Positions 5,857-11,521 of a stretch of DNA of 11,521 bases are shown here, piece by piece. The notes under the pieces were generated by a model. The model was given only the letters and a program-made list of their open reading frames with translations, had not been told where the DNA came from and searched no databases. The stretch's first letter is position 1. Each line of letters starts with the position of its first letter. A program made the translations under genes and the position numbers. The DNA lies in the NCBI GenBank assembly GCA_020631315.1, contig JAHDHM010000003.1, positions 1 through 11,521 on the forward strand. The letters are read 5' to 3'. The stretch comes from Acidimicrobiales bacterium (GTDB lineage: Bacteria; Actinomycetota; Acidimicrobiia; Acidimicrobiales; Poriferisodaliceae).

Positions 5857-7044
5857 ATGTGTTCGATGTTCCTCCATGCCGACCTCGATGCGTTCTACGC
5901 CTCCGTCGAGCAGCGGGACGACGCGTCGCTGCGCGGCCGCCCGGTCATCGTCGGTGGCGGGGTGGTGCTGGCGTGCTCCTACGAGGCCAAGCGTCGAGGT
6001 GTGGCGACGGCCATGACCGGGAGCCAGGCCCGGCGGCTCTGTCCGGACGCGGTGGTGGTGCCGCCACGCATGTCCGCCTATTCGCAGGCCAGCAAGGACG
6101 TCTTCGCCATCTTCGACGACACCAGCCCCTACGTGGAGGGTCTGTCGATCGACGAGGCCTTCCTCGACGTGAGCGGGTTGCGACGTGTGGCCGGATCGCC
6201 CGTCGACATCGCCGCCCGACTCCGGCAGCGCGTCGCCGACGAGGTCGGGCTGCCGATCACCGTTGGTGTGGCCAACACGAAGTTCCTGGCCAAGGTCGCC
6301 AGCGGCGTGGGCAAGCCCGACGGGTTGCTCACCGTCGAGCCGGGGAGAGAACTGGAGTTCCTGCGGCCACTCCCGGTCCAGCGCCTCTGGGGCGTCGGCC
6401 GAGTCACCACGGCCAAGCTCCACGACAAGGGGCTGTTCACCGTCGCCGATGTGGCCGACCTGGATGAGTCCGTACTGATCGGCCTGCTCGGGCCGGGCCA
6501 GGGCCGGCAGCTCCATGCGCTGGCGCACAATCGCGACGCCCGCCGTATCCGTGTCGGACACCGCCGAGGTTCCATCGGCTCGCAGCAGGCGTTGGGGCGC
6601 GCCCGGCCCGACCTGGACGAGGCGCAGGTGATCCTGTTGGGGCTCGTCGATCGCATCTGCCGGCGCATGCGCGCTGCGGACCGCGTCGGGCGGACGGTCA
6701 CCGTCCGCTTCCGGTTCGACGACTTCTCAAGGGCCACTCGGGCCCGGACGCTCGACGAGGCGACCAACGAGACCGAGCCGATCCGTGGTGTCGGGCGCCG
6801 CATCCTGCGCGACGCCTGGGGCCTCGTCACCGAACGCAACGGCGTGTCGATGCTCGGCATCTCCGTGTCGCATCTGCAGAACGCCGACGCGGTGCAGCTC
6901 TCACTGCCGCTCGGGCCGCGGGCTCGGCCGAGCGTCGACGGCGCCTACGACGAGATCCGCGACAAGTTCGGCTCGGCGGCGATCGGTCGCGGCGCACATC
7001 TCGGCCGCGACGCCGGCATGGCGGTGCCGATGCTCGCCGACTGA
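5857..7044 (+). CDS. dinB: DNA polymerase IV (Y-family translesion polymerase)
   Basis: This 395-residue protein has all landmarks of DinB. The first catalytic aspartate is Asp9 in LHADLDAFYASVE, and Tyr14 sits in the steric-gate position. SYEAKRRGV is the nucleotide-binding finger region. The other catalytic acids are Asp99 and Glu100 in GLSIDEAFLD. VGVANTKFLAKVAS and the helix-hairpin-helix thumb (LWGVGRVTTAKL) follow, then the little-finger domain from about residue 245. QLSLPL at about residues 347-352 is a beta-clamp-binding motif, which ties the enzyme to the replisome. It copies past damaged bases with low fidelity. The ATG at 5857 has GAGGG just upstream (5849-5853); the ATG at 5866 is a weaker alternative. 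It starts 48 bases after the RdhA-like gene on the same strand, so it may be co-transcribed, although the two have no known functional link. No LexA-type box was evident by eye. Confidence 0.95.
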   Translation: MCSMFLHADLDAFYASVEQRDDASLRGRPVIVGGGVVLACSYEAKRRGVATAMTGSQARRLCPDAVVVPPRMSAYSQASKDVFAIFDDTSPYVEGLSIDEAFLDVSGLRRVAGSPVDIAARLRQRVADEVGLPITVGVANTKFLAKVASGVGKPDGLLTVEPGRELEFLRPLPVQRLWGVGRVTTAKLHDKGLFTVADVADLDESVLIGLLGPGQGRQLHALAHNRDARRIRVGHRRGSIGSQQALGRARPDLDEAQVILLGLVDRICRRMRAADRVGRTVTVRFRFDDFSRATRARTLDEATNETEPIRGVGRRILRDAWGLVTERNGVSMLGISVSHLQNADAVQLSLPLGPRARPSVDGAYDEIRDKFGSAAIGRGAHLGRDAGMAVPMLAD

Positions 7045-7062
7045 AGCGTCACGAACACCGGC

Positions 7063-7078
7063 ACCTGTCATGTCAGGT
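7063..7078. terminator. Short hairpin in the dinB/VOC convergent gap
   Basis: ACCTG and CAGGT flank a six-base loop (TCATGT) in the 64-base gap between the convergent stops of dinB and the VOC gene. Position suits a bidirectional terminator, but the stem has only five pairs and no T-run follows. Confidence 0.25.
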
Positions 7079-7108
7079 CGAGCCGAGGCAGGTCAGCCGC
7101 CGCGATCC

Positions 7109-7606
7109 TCAACCGATGGTGTTGCCGTACATCTCCCCGAGAGGGTCGGAGATGAGCTCGATGCGTTCGCCGTCGGGGCCGGGGAAGTACACCGACGATC
7201 CGCTGGCGAAGTGCATCGGCACGCCCTCGGCCTTGAGCTTCTCGACGAGGCGGTCCCAGTGGGACGGCTCGACCGACAGCGCGAGATGGTGCAGGCCGCC
7301 CAACACCTCGGCGTACGGGCCGAGGTCGAGCCCGGGGAAGTCGAAGAACGCGAGCTGGTTGCCGTTGCCGATGTCGAAGAAGAAGTGCGTCGAACCGGTG
7401 TAGTCACGGTTCTCGAACAGCTCCGTCAGCGGGAACTCGAGCACGCCTTGATAGAAGGCGATCGTCCGCTCGACGTCGGTGGACAGCAGCGCCACGTGGT
7501 GCACGCCGCGCGCGGTGGAGGCCGGTCGAACGTCGGCGTCGGCGAGGTGCCGATCGCGCATGTCGGCCCACTCCTGGGTCCTGTCGATGTCTGCTCCGTG
7601 GGTCAT
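7109..7606 (-). CDS. VOC (glyoxalase/bleomycin-resistance fold) family protein
   Basis: This 165-residue protein carries two beta-alpha-beta-beta-beta modules after a roughly 33-residue leader. Module one begins GVHHVALLSTDVERTIAFYQ (residues 34-53) and includes NQLAFFDFPG. Module two begins GGLHHLALSV and ends with PGPDGERIELISDP. Candidate metal ligands, one per usual position, are His36/37, Gln84, His106/107 and Glu150. VOC proteins are metal-dependent lyases, isomerases, dioxygenases or resistance proteins; the substrate cannot be told from this sequence. The ATG at 7606 has an AGGAG seven bases upstream, a strong start. It follows the frameshifted yceI by 47 bases on the same strand, so it is probably read from the yceI promoter and thus under the neighbouring MarR protein. 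Confidence 0.82.
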   Translation of the reverse strand: MTHGADIDRTQEWADMRDRHLADADVRPASTARGVHHVALLSTDVERTIAFYQGVLEFPLTELFENRDYTGSTHFFFDIGNGNQLAFFDFPGLDLGPYAEVLGGLHHLALSVEPSHWDRLVEKLKAEGVPMHFASGSSVYFPGPDGERIELISDPLGEMYGNTIG

Positions 7607-7653
7607 GACCTGTCTCCTGCCGTCAGGTTGTGTTGTATCGCCTGGGCCGTCGA

Positions 7654-8200
7654 TCAGGCCGGGACGATCTGGATCTCGAGCTCGATCTCGACCTTGTCGC
7701 CGATGAGCATGCCGTCGGCGCCGAGAGGTGCGTTGAAGTCGATGCCGAAGTCCGACCGCTTGATCGAGGTGCTGGCGCTGAACCCGGCACGGGTCGTGTC
7801 GTAGCCGTCGACGGCGACGCCGTGCAGCTCGAGGTCGAACTCGACCGTGTGCGTCACGCCGTTGATCGTCAGCTCACCGACCATCGAGTCCTCGGAGACC
7901 GAGGTGGACTGGAACTGCATCTGCGGATGGGTCTCGACGTTGAAGAAGTCGGTCGTCGCGCTGCTCGTTGTTGGTGTCGACCGAGGCGAGGTCGACGACG
8001 GCCGAGACGCTCGATGCGGCAGCGTCGGCACCGACGACGACGCTGCCGCTGAAGGTGTTGAAGCGGCCGCGGACCTTGGACAGACCGAGGTGACGGACGC
8101 TGAAGCCGACCTCGGAGTGCATGGGTTCGACGGTCCAGGTTCCGGGGGTCAGGCCGCCGGTGGACTCGGGGGTGCTGGCTGCGTGGTTGGTGATGGTCAT
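7654..8200 (-). pseudogene. YceI-family lipocalin-like protein, broken by a frameshift
   Basis: Two overlapping frames on the minus strand together give a YceI protein of near-normal length (about 185 residues). The first frame starts at the ATG at 8200, which has AGGAG eight bases upstream, and encodes GTWTVEPMHSEVGFSVRHLG through ASVDTNNEQRD. The second frame carries TDFFNVETHPQMQFQS through KVEIELEIQIVPA to the stop at 7654. The break is at 7951-7954, where only four bases (GACC on the coding strand) stand between the QRD codons and DFF. YceI proteins usually have about six residues there (of the type xHLRxx), so the gap fits a net loss of about 14 bases. Reading on in the first frame would give a wrong tail ending at 7874. 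Intact YceI proteins bind isoprenoid-type lipids or act in stress response. A sequencing or assembly error cannot be excluded. Confidence 0.85.
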
Positions 8201-8266
8201 GTCGGGATCTCCTGGGGTTCGGGTCGACGCCACGTGAGTGGAGGGGGATCGTCGAGTTCGACTGGT

Positions 8267-8284
8267 TGGTTCAAGATTGAACCA
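8267..8284. promoter_or_regulatory. Perfect 18-base palindrome, probable MarR operator 1
   Basis: TGGTTCAAGATTGAACCA has 8-bp perfect arms with a two-base centre. It lies in the marR/yceI divergent gap and overlaps the candidate -35 of the marR promoter and the -10 of the yceI promoter. Size and symmetry are typical of MarR-family operators. Confidence 0.7.
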
Positions 8285-8305
8285 TATCGGATCGACGCAG
8301 ATAGT
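8277..8305 (+). promoter_or_regulatory. Candidate sigma70-type promoter for marR-tpx
   Basis: TTGAAC (8277-8282) and GATAGT (8300-8305) are separated by 17 bases, giving a predicted start near 8312 and a leader of about 26 bases before the marR ATG. Each hexamer matches four of six consensus bases. Both hexamers lie in or touch the two palindromes, so autoregulation is likely. Confidence 0.5.
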
Positions 8306-8309
8306 TCAA
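8281..8309 (-). promoter_or_regulatory. Candidate sigma70-type promoter for yceI-VOC, overlapping the marR promoter
   Basis: On the minus strand TTGAAC (8309-8304) and TATGGT (8286-8281) are again 17 bases apart, predicting a start near 8274 and a leader of about 74 bases before the yceI ATG. It occupies almost the same DNA as the opposite promoter, so the two should compete and share repression. Confidence 0.5.
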
Positions 8310-8319
8310 CCTTCAACTA
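8302..8319. promoter_or_regulatory. Imperfect palindrome, probable MarR operator 2
   Basis: TAGTTCAACCTTCAACTA has 8-bp arms with one mismatch and a two-base centre, and shares the GTTCAA-N2-TT-core with operator 1. Its centre is 35 bases from that of operator 1. It overlaps the marR -10 and the yceI -35. Confidence 0.55.
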
Positions 8320-8337
8320 GATGAACAGTCGGGTACC

Positions 8338-8883
8338 ATGTCGCACATGGCCGATTCGGCGACCACCACTCCGGCATCCCACGACGGCGTTCGCTGGCTC
8401 GATGCCGACGAGCTCCTGATGTGGCGCTCGTTCATCGACGCCGCGTCGACGGTGCTCGGCAGCGTCGAAGCCGACATGAAGCGCGACACCGACGGGCTCA
8501 CGTTCGACGACTACGAGGTCTTGGTGCACCGGTCGGAGTCCCCCGAACATCGACTCCGCATGGCCGAGCTGTCCGAACGGCTGCTGCACTCGCGCAGCCG
8601 GCTCACCCAACGCGTCGACCGCATGGTCGATCGGGGTCTCGTCGCACGGGAGAAGTGCCCGGACGACAAACGCGGCACCTTCGCGGTGCTCACCCCACTT
8701 GGCCTGTCCACCATCGAGGCCGCCGCGCCGGACCATCTCATCTCGGTCCGGGCCGCGTTCGTCGACCTCATCGACCCTGCGGATCGCCCCGCGGTGACGC
8801 GCGCGCTCATGGCCCTGCGCCGCCGACCCGACGACGACGCATGCACTGGTGCCGACCAGGACGCGGAAGGTGGCGCAGCCTGA
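8338..8883 (+). CDS. MarR-family transcriptional regulator
   Basis: This 181-residue protein has the MarR winged helix-turn-helix fold. Helices are at about residues 25-50, the recognition region is at 73-100 (LRMAELSERLLHSRSRLTQRVDRMVDRGLV), and a wing is at 101-120 (REKCPDDKRGTFAVLTPLG). An Arg/Asp-rich C-terminal tail contains a second cysteine (Cys169). MarR dimers usually repress neighbouring genes and release DNA on binding phenolics or on thiol oxidation. A cysteine at the wing position Cys107 is common in the family, so it is not proof of redox sensing. The gene is divergent from yceI, with two palindromes between, and upstream of thiol peroxidase, which suggests control of both sides and of itself. 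The ATG at 8338 is used; an in-frame ATG at 8347 is possible and neither has a strong Shine-Dalgarno sequence. Confidence 0.88.
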   Translation: MSHMADSATTTPASHDGVRWLDADELLMWRSFIDAASTVLGSVEADMKRDTDGLTFDDYEVLVHRSESPEHRLRMAELSERLLHSRSRLTQRVDRMVDRGLVAREKCPDDKRGTFAVLTPLGLSTIEAAAPDHLISVRAAFVDLIDPADRPAVTRALMALRRRPDDDACTGADQDAEGGAA

Positions 8884-8884
8884 T

Positions 8885-8926
8885 CGTGCTGCTAGACACG
8901 ACCCGTCACGACCACGGTGCAGCACG
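8885..8926. repeat. 8-bp perfect inverted repeat between marR and tpx
   Basis: CGTGCTGC (8885-8892) and GCAGCACG (8919-8926) can pair around a 26-base loop, starting two bases after the marR stop codon. It may reduce read-through from marR or protect the tpx end of a processed transcript. No U-tract follows. Confidence 0.4.
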
Positions 8927-8951
8927 CACCTCCGATCAGACGGGGACAGAC

Positions 8952-9452
8952 ATGGCAGAGATCACGCTCGGCGGCAATCCGGTCAACACCGGCGGCGACC
9001 TTCCCGGCGCCGGCGACACCGCACCCGACTTCACCCTCACTGGCATCGATCTCGGTGCCGTGTCCAACGGCGACTACGCGGGCCAGAACCTCATCCTCAA
9101 CATCTTCCCGAGCGTCGACACCCCGACGTGCGCGACCAGCGTCCGCACGTTCAACGCGAAGGCCGCCGAGATGGAGAACACCTCCGTGCTGTGCGTGTCG
9201 GCAGATCTGCCGTTCGCCCAGAAGCGCTTCTGTGGCGCCGAGGGCATCGAGAACGTCGCCACTGCCTCGACCTTCAAGAACCCCGAGTTCCTCGCGAACT
9301 ACGGCGTCGACATGCTCGACGGACCGCTCCAGGGCCTCGCCGCGCGTGCCGTGGTCGTCGTCGGCCCCGACGGCCAGGTGACCCACAGCGAGCTCGTCAG
9401 CGAGATCGCGCAGGAGCCGAACTACGACGCCGCCATCGCCGCGCTGGGCTGA
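8952..9452 (+). CDS. tpx: Thiol peroxidase (atypical 2-Cys peroxiredoxin)
   Basis: The 166-residue product aligns along its length with Tpx. The thioredoxin-fold start is APDFTLTG. The peroxidatic Cys60 lies in PSVDTPTCATSVRTFN, with Thr57 in the usual T-x-x-C position. The resolving Cys94 lies in SADLPFAQKRFCGAEG, and the C-terminal ARAVVVVGPDGQVTHSELV is typical of the family. It reduces hydrogen peroxide and alkyl hydroperoxides in the cytoplasm by forming a Cys60-Cys94 disulfide that thioredoxin reduces. The ATG at 8952 has GGGGA seven bases upstream. It follows marR by 68 bases on the same strand, with a hairpin in the gap, so it is probably regulated by that MarR protein and possibly also from its own promoter. 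Length and both cysteines are complete. Confidence 0.96.
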   Translation: MAEITLGGNPVNTGGDLPGAGDTAPDFTLTGIDLGAVSNGDYAGQNLILNIFPSVDTPTCATSVRTFNAKAAEMENTSVLCVSADLPFAQKRFCGAEGIENVATASTFKNPEFLANYGVDMLDGPLQGLAARAVVVVGPDGQVTHSELVSEIAQEPNYDAAIAALG

Positions 9453-9454
9453 AC

Positions 9455-9509
9455 CCGGACGAACATCGAGACACTGCAACCGGCGCTGGGCCGGCACATG
9501 ATCGTTCGG
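9455..9509. terminator. Two-tier hairpin between convergent tpx and SDR genes, possible bidirectional terminator
   Basis: Outer arms CCGGACGAACAT (9455-9466) and ATGATCGTTCGG (9498-9509) pair at 11 of 12 positions, counting one G-U. Inside lies a second perfect stem, CCGGC (9480-9484) with GCCGG (9490-9494). It begins two bases after the tpx stop and ends 14 bases before the SDR stop, so it could end transcription from both sides despite lacking a T-run. Confidence 0.45.
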
Positions 9510-9523
9510 ACAGGCCAGCCGAG

Positions 9524-10345
9524 TCAGTCGTGCCAGTCCAGCGTCGTTCGCATCACGGCCTCGAACTCCTCGAACGACATCGAGGACTTCACGCCGGCGA
9601 TGAGCTGGGCATCCGATCCGACGAGCTGACGGAACGGCGCTGCCGGATCGGTCACCGCAGCAACGATCGCGTCGGCGACCGCCTGTGGGTCTGCCGGCGG
9701 GCCGTCACCGTCGATCGCCGAGAGCGCGGCACGGAACCGGTCACTGCGTGCCGCATGCTCTGATCCGTCCCAGTCGTCGGGCCGCACGAGGTTGTCGTGC
9801 AGCGAGGTCGGGAAGCGTCCCGGCTCGACGAGGTGCACGCGGATCCCGAGGTGCGAGACCTCGAAGTGCAGCGCCTCCGAGAGCGCCTCGAGCGCCCACT
9901 TCGACGCCGCGTACAGACCCGAGTACGGCGTGCCGATGTGCGCGGCGATGCTCGACACGTTCACGATCACGCCGGACCCTCGCGTGCGCCACGCCGGCAG
10001 GACCGCCTGCGCGACCCGCACCGGACCCATGACGTTCGTGTCCATCTGACCGGCGAAGAGGTCGTCGGTCAGCTGCTCCACCGCGGCCTGCACTTCGTAG
10101 CCCGCGTTGTTGACGACGGCGTCGATGTCGTCGGCATCGCCGGTTGCCGCCGCGATGCTCTCCGCGTCGCCGACGTCGAGCTGCCGGATCTCGATGCGAT
10201 CGGCGTCGTCGCCCGCGTCAGTGAGCAGCGCCGACGCCTTCTCCGGAGTACGGGCGGTCGCGATCACGTCGTGGCCCGCTGACGCGAGCGACAGCACCGT
10301 CAGTCGCCCGAAGCCGCTGTTGCTGCCGGTGACCAGCACTCTCAT
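9524..10345 (-). CDS. Short-chain dehydrogenase/reductase (classical SDR)
   Basis: This 273-residue protein is a classical SDR. The cofactor motif is TGSNSGFG (residues 6-13), and ATAR (Arg32) after beta-2 hints at NADP(H). NNAG is at 79-82, with structural Asn104. The catalytic set is Ser132, Tyr145 and Lys149 in the YAASK motif, followed by VEPGRFPT. The C-terminal part is longer than in minimal SDRs, as in oxidoreductases acting on bulky alcohols or ketones, but the substrate is not identifiable. The ATG at 10345 has GAGG six to seven bases upstream. It lies 49 bases downstream of the Lrp/AsnC gene on the same strand and is likely co-transcribed with it. The short gap contains a tandem GGTCAC spaced by one helical turn (10371 and 10381), of unclear meaning. 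Confidence 0.9.
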   Translation of the reverse strand: MRVLVTGSNSGFGRLTVLSLASAGHDVIATARTPEKASALLTDAGDDADRIEIRQLDVGDAESIAAATGDADDIDAVVNNAGYEVQAAVEQLTDDLFAGQMDTNVMGPVRVAQAVLPAWRTRGSGVIVNVSSIAAHIGTPYSGLYAASKWALEALSEALHFEVSHLGIRVHLVEPGRFPTSLHDNLVRPDDWDGSEHAARSDRFRAALSAIDGDGPPADPQAVADAIVAAVTDPAAPFRQLVGSDAQLIAGVKSSMSFEEFEAVMRTTLDWHD

Positions 10346-10394
10346 GTCAGACCTCGATCTCGCGCGGGGTGGTCACCGTAGGTCACGGGTTCGC

Positions 10395-10844
10395 TCACAC
10401 CGGCGCCACCGGACGAGGGAACCCTGGCGAGGTGTTGAGCACCAGGCGGGTGTTCGTCTCGATCGCACCGAGGTCGTCCTTGAGCCGGACCAGGAGGTGG
10501 TTCAACTCCGCCACGTCGGTCGCCGCGACCCGAGCCTGCATGTCGAACGGACCGGTCAGATGCACGGCGTTGATCACGCAGGGTTCGGCCAACAGACCGG
10601 CGTCGATCACGTCGACCTCGGCGTCGGGACTCAACCTGATGTCGACCAGAGCCTCGATCGTGCGTCCGACCGCGGCCGGGTCCACGACGACCGTCGTGCC
10701 GATGATGACGCCGTCGTTCTGCAGGCGACGCAGTCGCTCGGAGGTCGCCGAGGGACTCAACGGCAGACGTTGCGCCAGCTCGGACACGCTGACACGAGCG
10801 TCCGCAGCCAGTTCACCGATGATTCTGCGGTCGATCTCATCCAT
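10395..10844 (-). CDS. Lrp/AsnC-family transcriptional regulator
   Basis: The 149-residue protein starts MDEIDRRIIGELAADARVSVSELAQRL, the typical N-terminal helix-turn-helix of Lrp/AsnC proteins. SPSATSERLRRLQNDGVI is the recognition helix. A C-terminal RAM ligand-binding domain covers about residues 65-140 (from VDIRLSPDAEVDV to TNTRLVL). Members form dimers to octamers and switch genes in response to amino acids. It is divergent from a LysE-type exporter, an arrangement often seen when the regulator controls amino-acid export. I chose the ATG at 10844: the reading frame continues upstream to 10913, but the added residues do not resemble the family. A TAGAAT -10 sits eight bases before this ATG, which points to a leaderless message. 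Confidence 0.9.
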   Translation of the reverse strand: MDEIDRRIIGELAADARVSVSELAQRLPLSPSATSERLRRLQNDGVIIGTTVVVDPAAVGRTIEALVDIRLSPDAEVDVIDAGLLAEPCVINAVHLTGPFDMQARVAATDVAELNHLLVRLKDDLGAIETNTRLVLNTSPGFPRPVAPV

Positions 10845-10852
10845 GACCACGA

Positions 10853-10858
10853 ATTCTA
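10853..10858 (-). promoter_or_regulatory. TAGAAT -10 element of a leaderless promoter for the Lrp/AsnC gene
   Basis: TAGAAT on the minus strand matches the sigma70 -10 at five of six positions. Only eight bases separate it from the ATG at 10844, so transcription would begin at or next to the start codon. No Shine-Dalgarno sequence is present, in agreement. No convincing -35 was seen. Leaderless genes are common in actinobacteria. Confidence 0.5.
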
Positions 10859-10918
10859 CGGCCAAAGGGCGACCTCGACGCCGAGCTCCGCACCACCCAC
10901 GGCACGACATCACTCACG

Positions 10919-11512
10919 ATGCTCGACATGTTCACGTCGATGCTCCTCGGAGTCGGCCTCGGGGCCGTCGCGATCATCCCTCCCGGCCCGGTCACGATGT
11001 CGCTGATCCAGGTCGGCGTCCAACGGCGTGCCCGCACCGGCGCAGGGGCCGGTGCCGCAGTGGCCGCCGCCGATGCGACGCTCGCGCTCGTCGCGCTCGG
11101 CGTGATCGCCCTCGGCGCAGCGACACAACCCGGCATCGCCGCGGCGACGGCCGCGCTCGGCATCGTCACCATGCTCGTGACGGGCCTGTTCCTCGCGGTG
11201 CGTCCCGCCGCAGTGGAGCAGGTCGTCGGCACGATCGAACGCCCGGTCCTGACACTGTTCGGGATCACCCTGATCGCACCCACCACCCTCCTCGGATGGA
11301 TCGCCCTGCTCGGTGCGGTGCCGGTGTCGTCGACCGCAGACCGCGTGGCGATCGCCCTCGGCGTCATGGCGTTCTCGGCGATCTGGCACCCGCTGCTCGG
11401 CCTCACCGCCGGACGCATCGGCGAACGCGCCTCGGCCCGAGCGATCCGTCGGACCACCCGAGCCGGCGGCGTCGCCTTGTGCACACTCGCACTCGGCTTC
11501 GCTGTTCTGTAG
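10919..11512 (+). CDS. LysE/RhtB-family amino-acid exporter
   Basis: This 197-residue membrane protein has about six hydrophobic segments. The LysE-family hallmark is near the N-terminus: LGAVAIIPPGPVTMSLIQVG (residues 14-33) with PPGP at 21-24. An AADATLAL segment follows, with Asp52 inside the next membrane helix. The family pumps amino acids such as lysine, arginine, threonine or homoserine out of the cell using the proton gradient. The usual asparagine-proline pair before membrane segment 4 is changed here to APTTLLGW. It is divergent from an Lrp/AsnC regulator with 74 bases between the two starts, the standard exporter-regulator layout. The ATG at 10919 is used; an ATG at 10928 is possible, and neither has a clear Shine-Dalgarno sequence. 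The exact substrate is unknown. Confidence 0.82.
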   Translation: MLDMFTSMLLGVGLGAVAIIPPGPVTMSLIQVGVQRRARTGAGAGAAVAAADATLALVALGVIALGAATQPGIAAATAALGIVTMLVTGLFLAVRPAAVEQVVGTIERPVLTLFGITLIAPTTLLGWIALLGAVPVSSTADRVAIALGVMAFSAIWHPLLGLTAGRIGERASARAIRRTTRAGGVALCTLALGFAVL

Positions 11513-11521
11513 CAGCAACCC

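Noticed and set aside
4374..6467. A very long plus-strand open frame (about 697 codons) across the cupin, RdhA-like and dinB genes.
   Set aside because: Its translation is low-complexity and Arg-rich with no domain, and it overlaps three genes with clear family motifs in other frames. Long empty frames are expected at this GC content.
4576..6561. A long minus-strand open frame (about 661 codons) opposite the RdhA-like and dinB genes.
   Set aside because: It is antisense to two well-supported genes and has no recognisable domain; its openness follows from GC-rich third codon positions on the other strand.
8884..8951. A separate tpx promoter using TAGACA at 8893 as -10.
   Set aside because: The hexamer is only a fair match, it lies inside the hairpin loop, and no -35 at the right distance was convincing.
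10371..10386. Tandem GGTCAC at 10371 and 10381 between the Lrp-type and SDR genes, as a regulator site.
   Set aside because: Only six bases repeat, and such short direct repeats arise easily in this composition; no second copy was noticed near the LysE gene.
1..11521. CRISPR array, tRNA, insertion sequence or phage remnant.
   Set aside because: No regularly spaced repeats, cloverleaf-like segment, transposase motif or terminal inverted repeat was found on reading both strands.

Overview
The window is a gene-dense, very GC-rich stretch, with G/C heavily favoured at third codon positions. It carries 13 protein-coding genes (one cut by the left edge) and one frameshifted gene. Gene content and codon style suggest a free-living aerobic actinobacterium. 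A marine or aquatic Acidimicrobiia-like lineage is my best guess, but nothing here proves it. I see no tRNA, rRNA, insertion sequence, phage gene or CRISPR array. No stretch longer than about 140 bases lacks a gene.

Layout. (1) 1-919, minus strand: a YqiJ/NfeD-like membrane protein followed by the N-terminus of a flotillin-like SPFH protein, a membrane-microdomain pair. (2) 1041-4576, minus strand: four close-packed genes. In transcription order they are a cysteine-dioxygenase-like cupin, an NADPH:quinone-oxidoreductase-like MDR enzyme, an MFS (MCT-like) transporter and a MaoC-like double-hotdog protein. (3) 4600-7044, plus strand: a corrinoid/iron-sulfur reductive-dehalogenase-like protein without Tat signal, then DNA polymerase IV. 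The cupin and RdhA-like start codons are divergent and only 23 bases apart. (4) 7109-8200, minus strand: a frameshifted yceI and a VOC (glyoxalase-fold) protein. (5) 8338-9452, plus strand: a MarR regulator and thiol peroxidase Tpx. The marR/yceI gap holds two related palindromes woven into two overlapping candidate promoters. (6) 9524-10844, minus strand: an Lrp/AsnC regulator and a short-chain dehydrogenase. (7) 10919-11512, plus strand: a LysE-type exporter divergent from the Lrp gene.

How the parts may work together. The MarR-Tpx-YceI-VOC block looks like a local stress regulon read from one divergent control region. The Lrp-LysE pair resembles the common layout in which a regulator controls a neighbouring amino-acid exporter. 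The most unusual part is 1041-5808, where a cytoplasmic, anchor-less RdhA-like protein sits head-to-head with a cupin-oxidoreductase-transporter-hotdog set. This could be an undescribed catabolic locus, but its substrate cannot be read from sequence alone.
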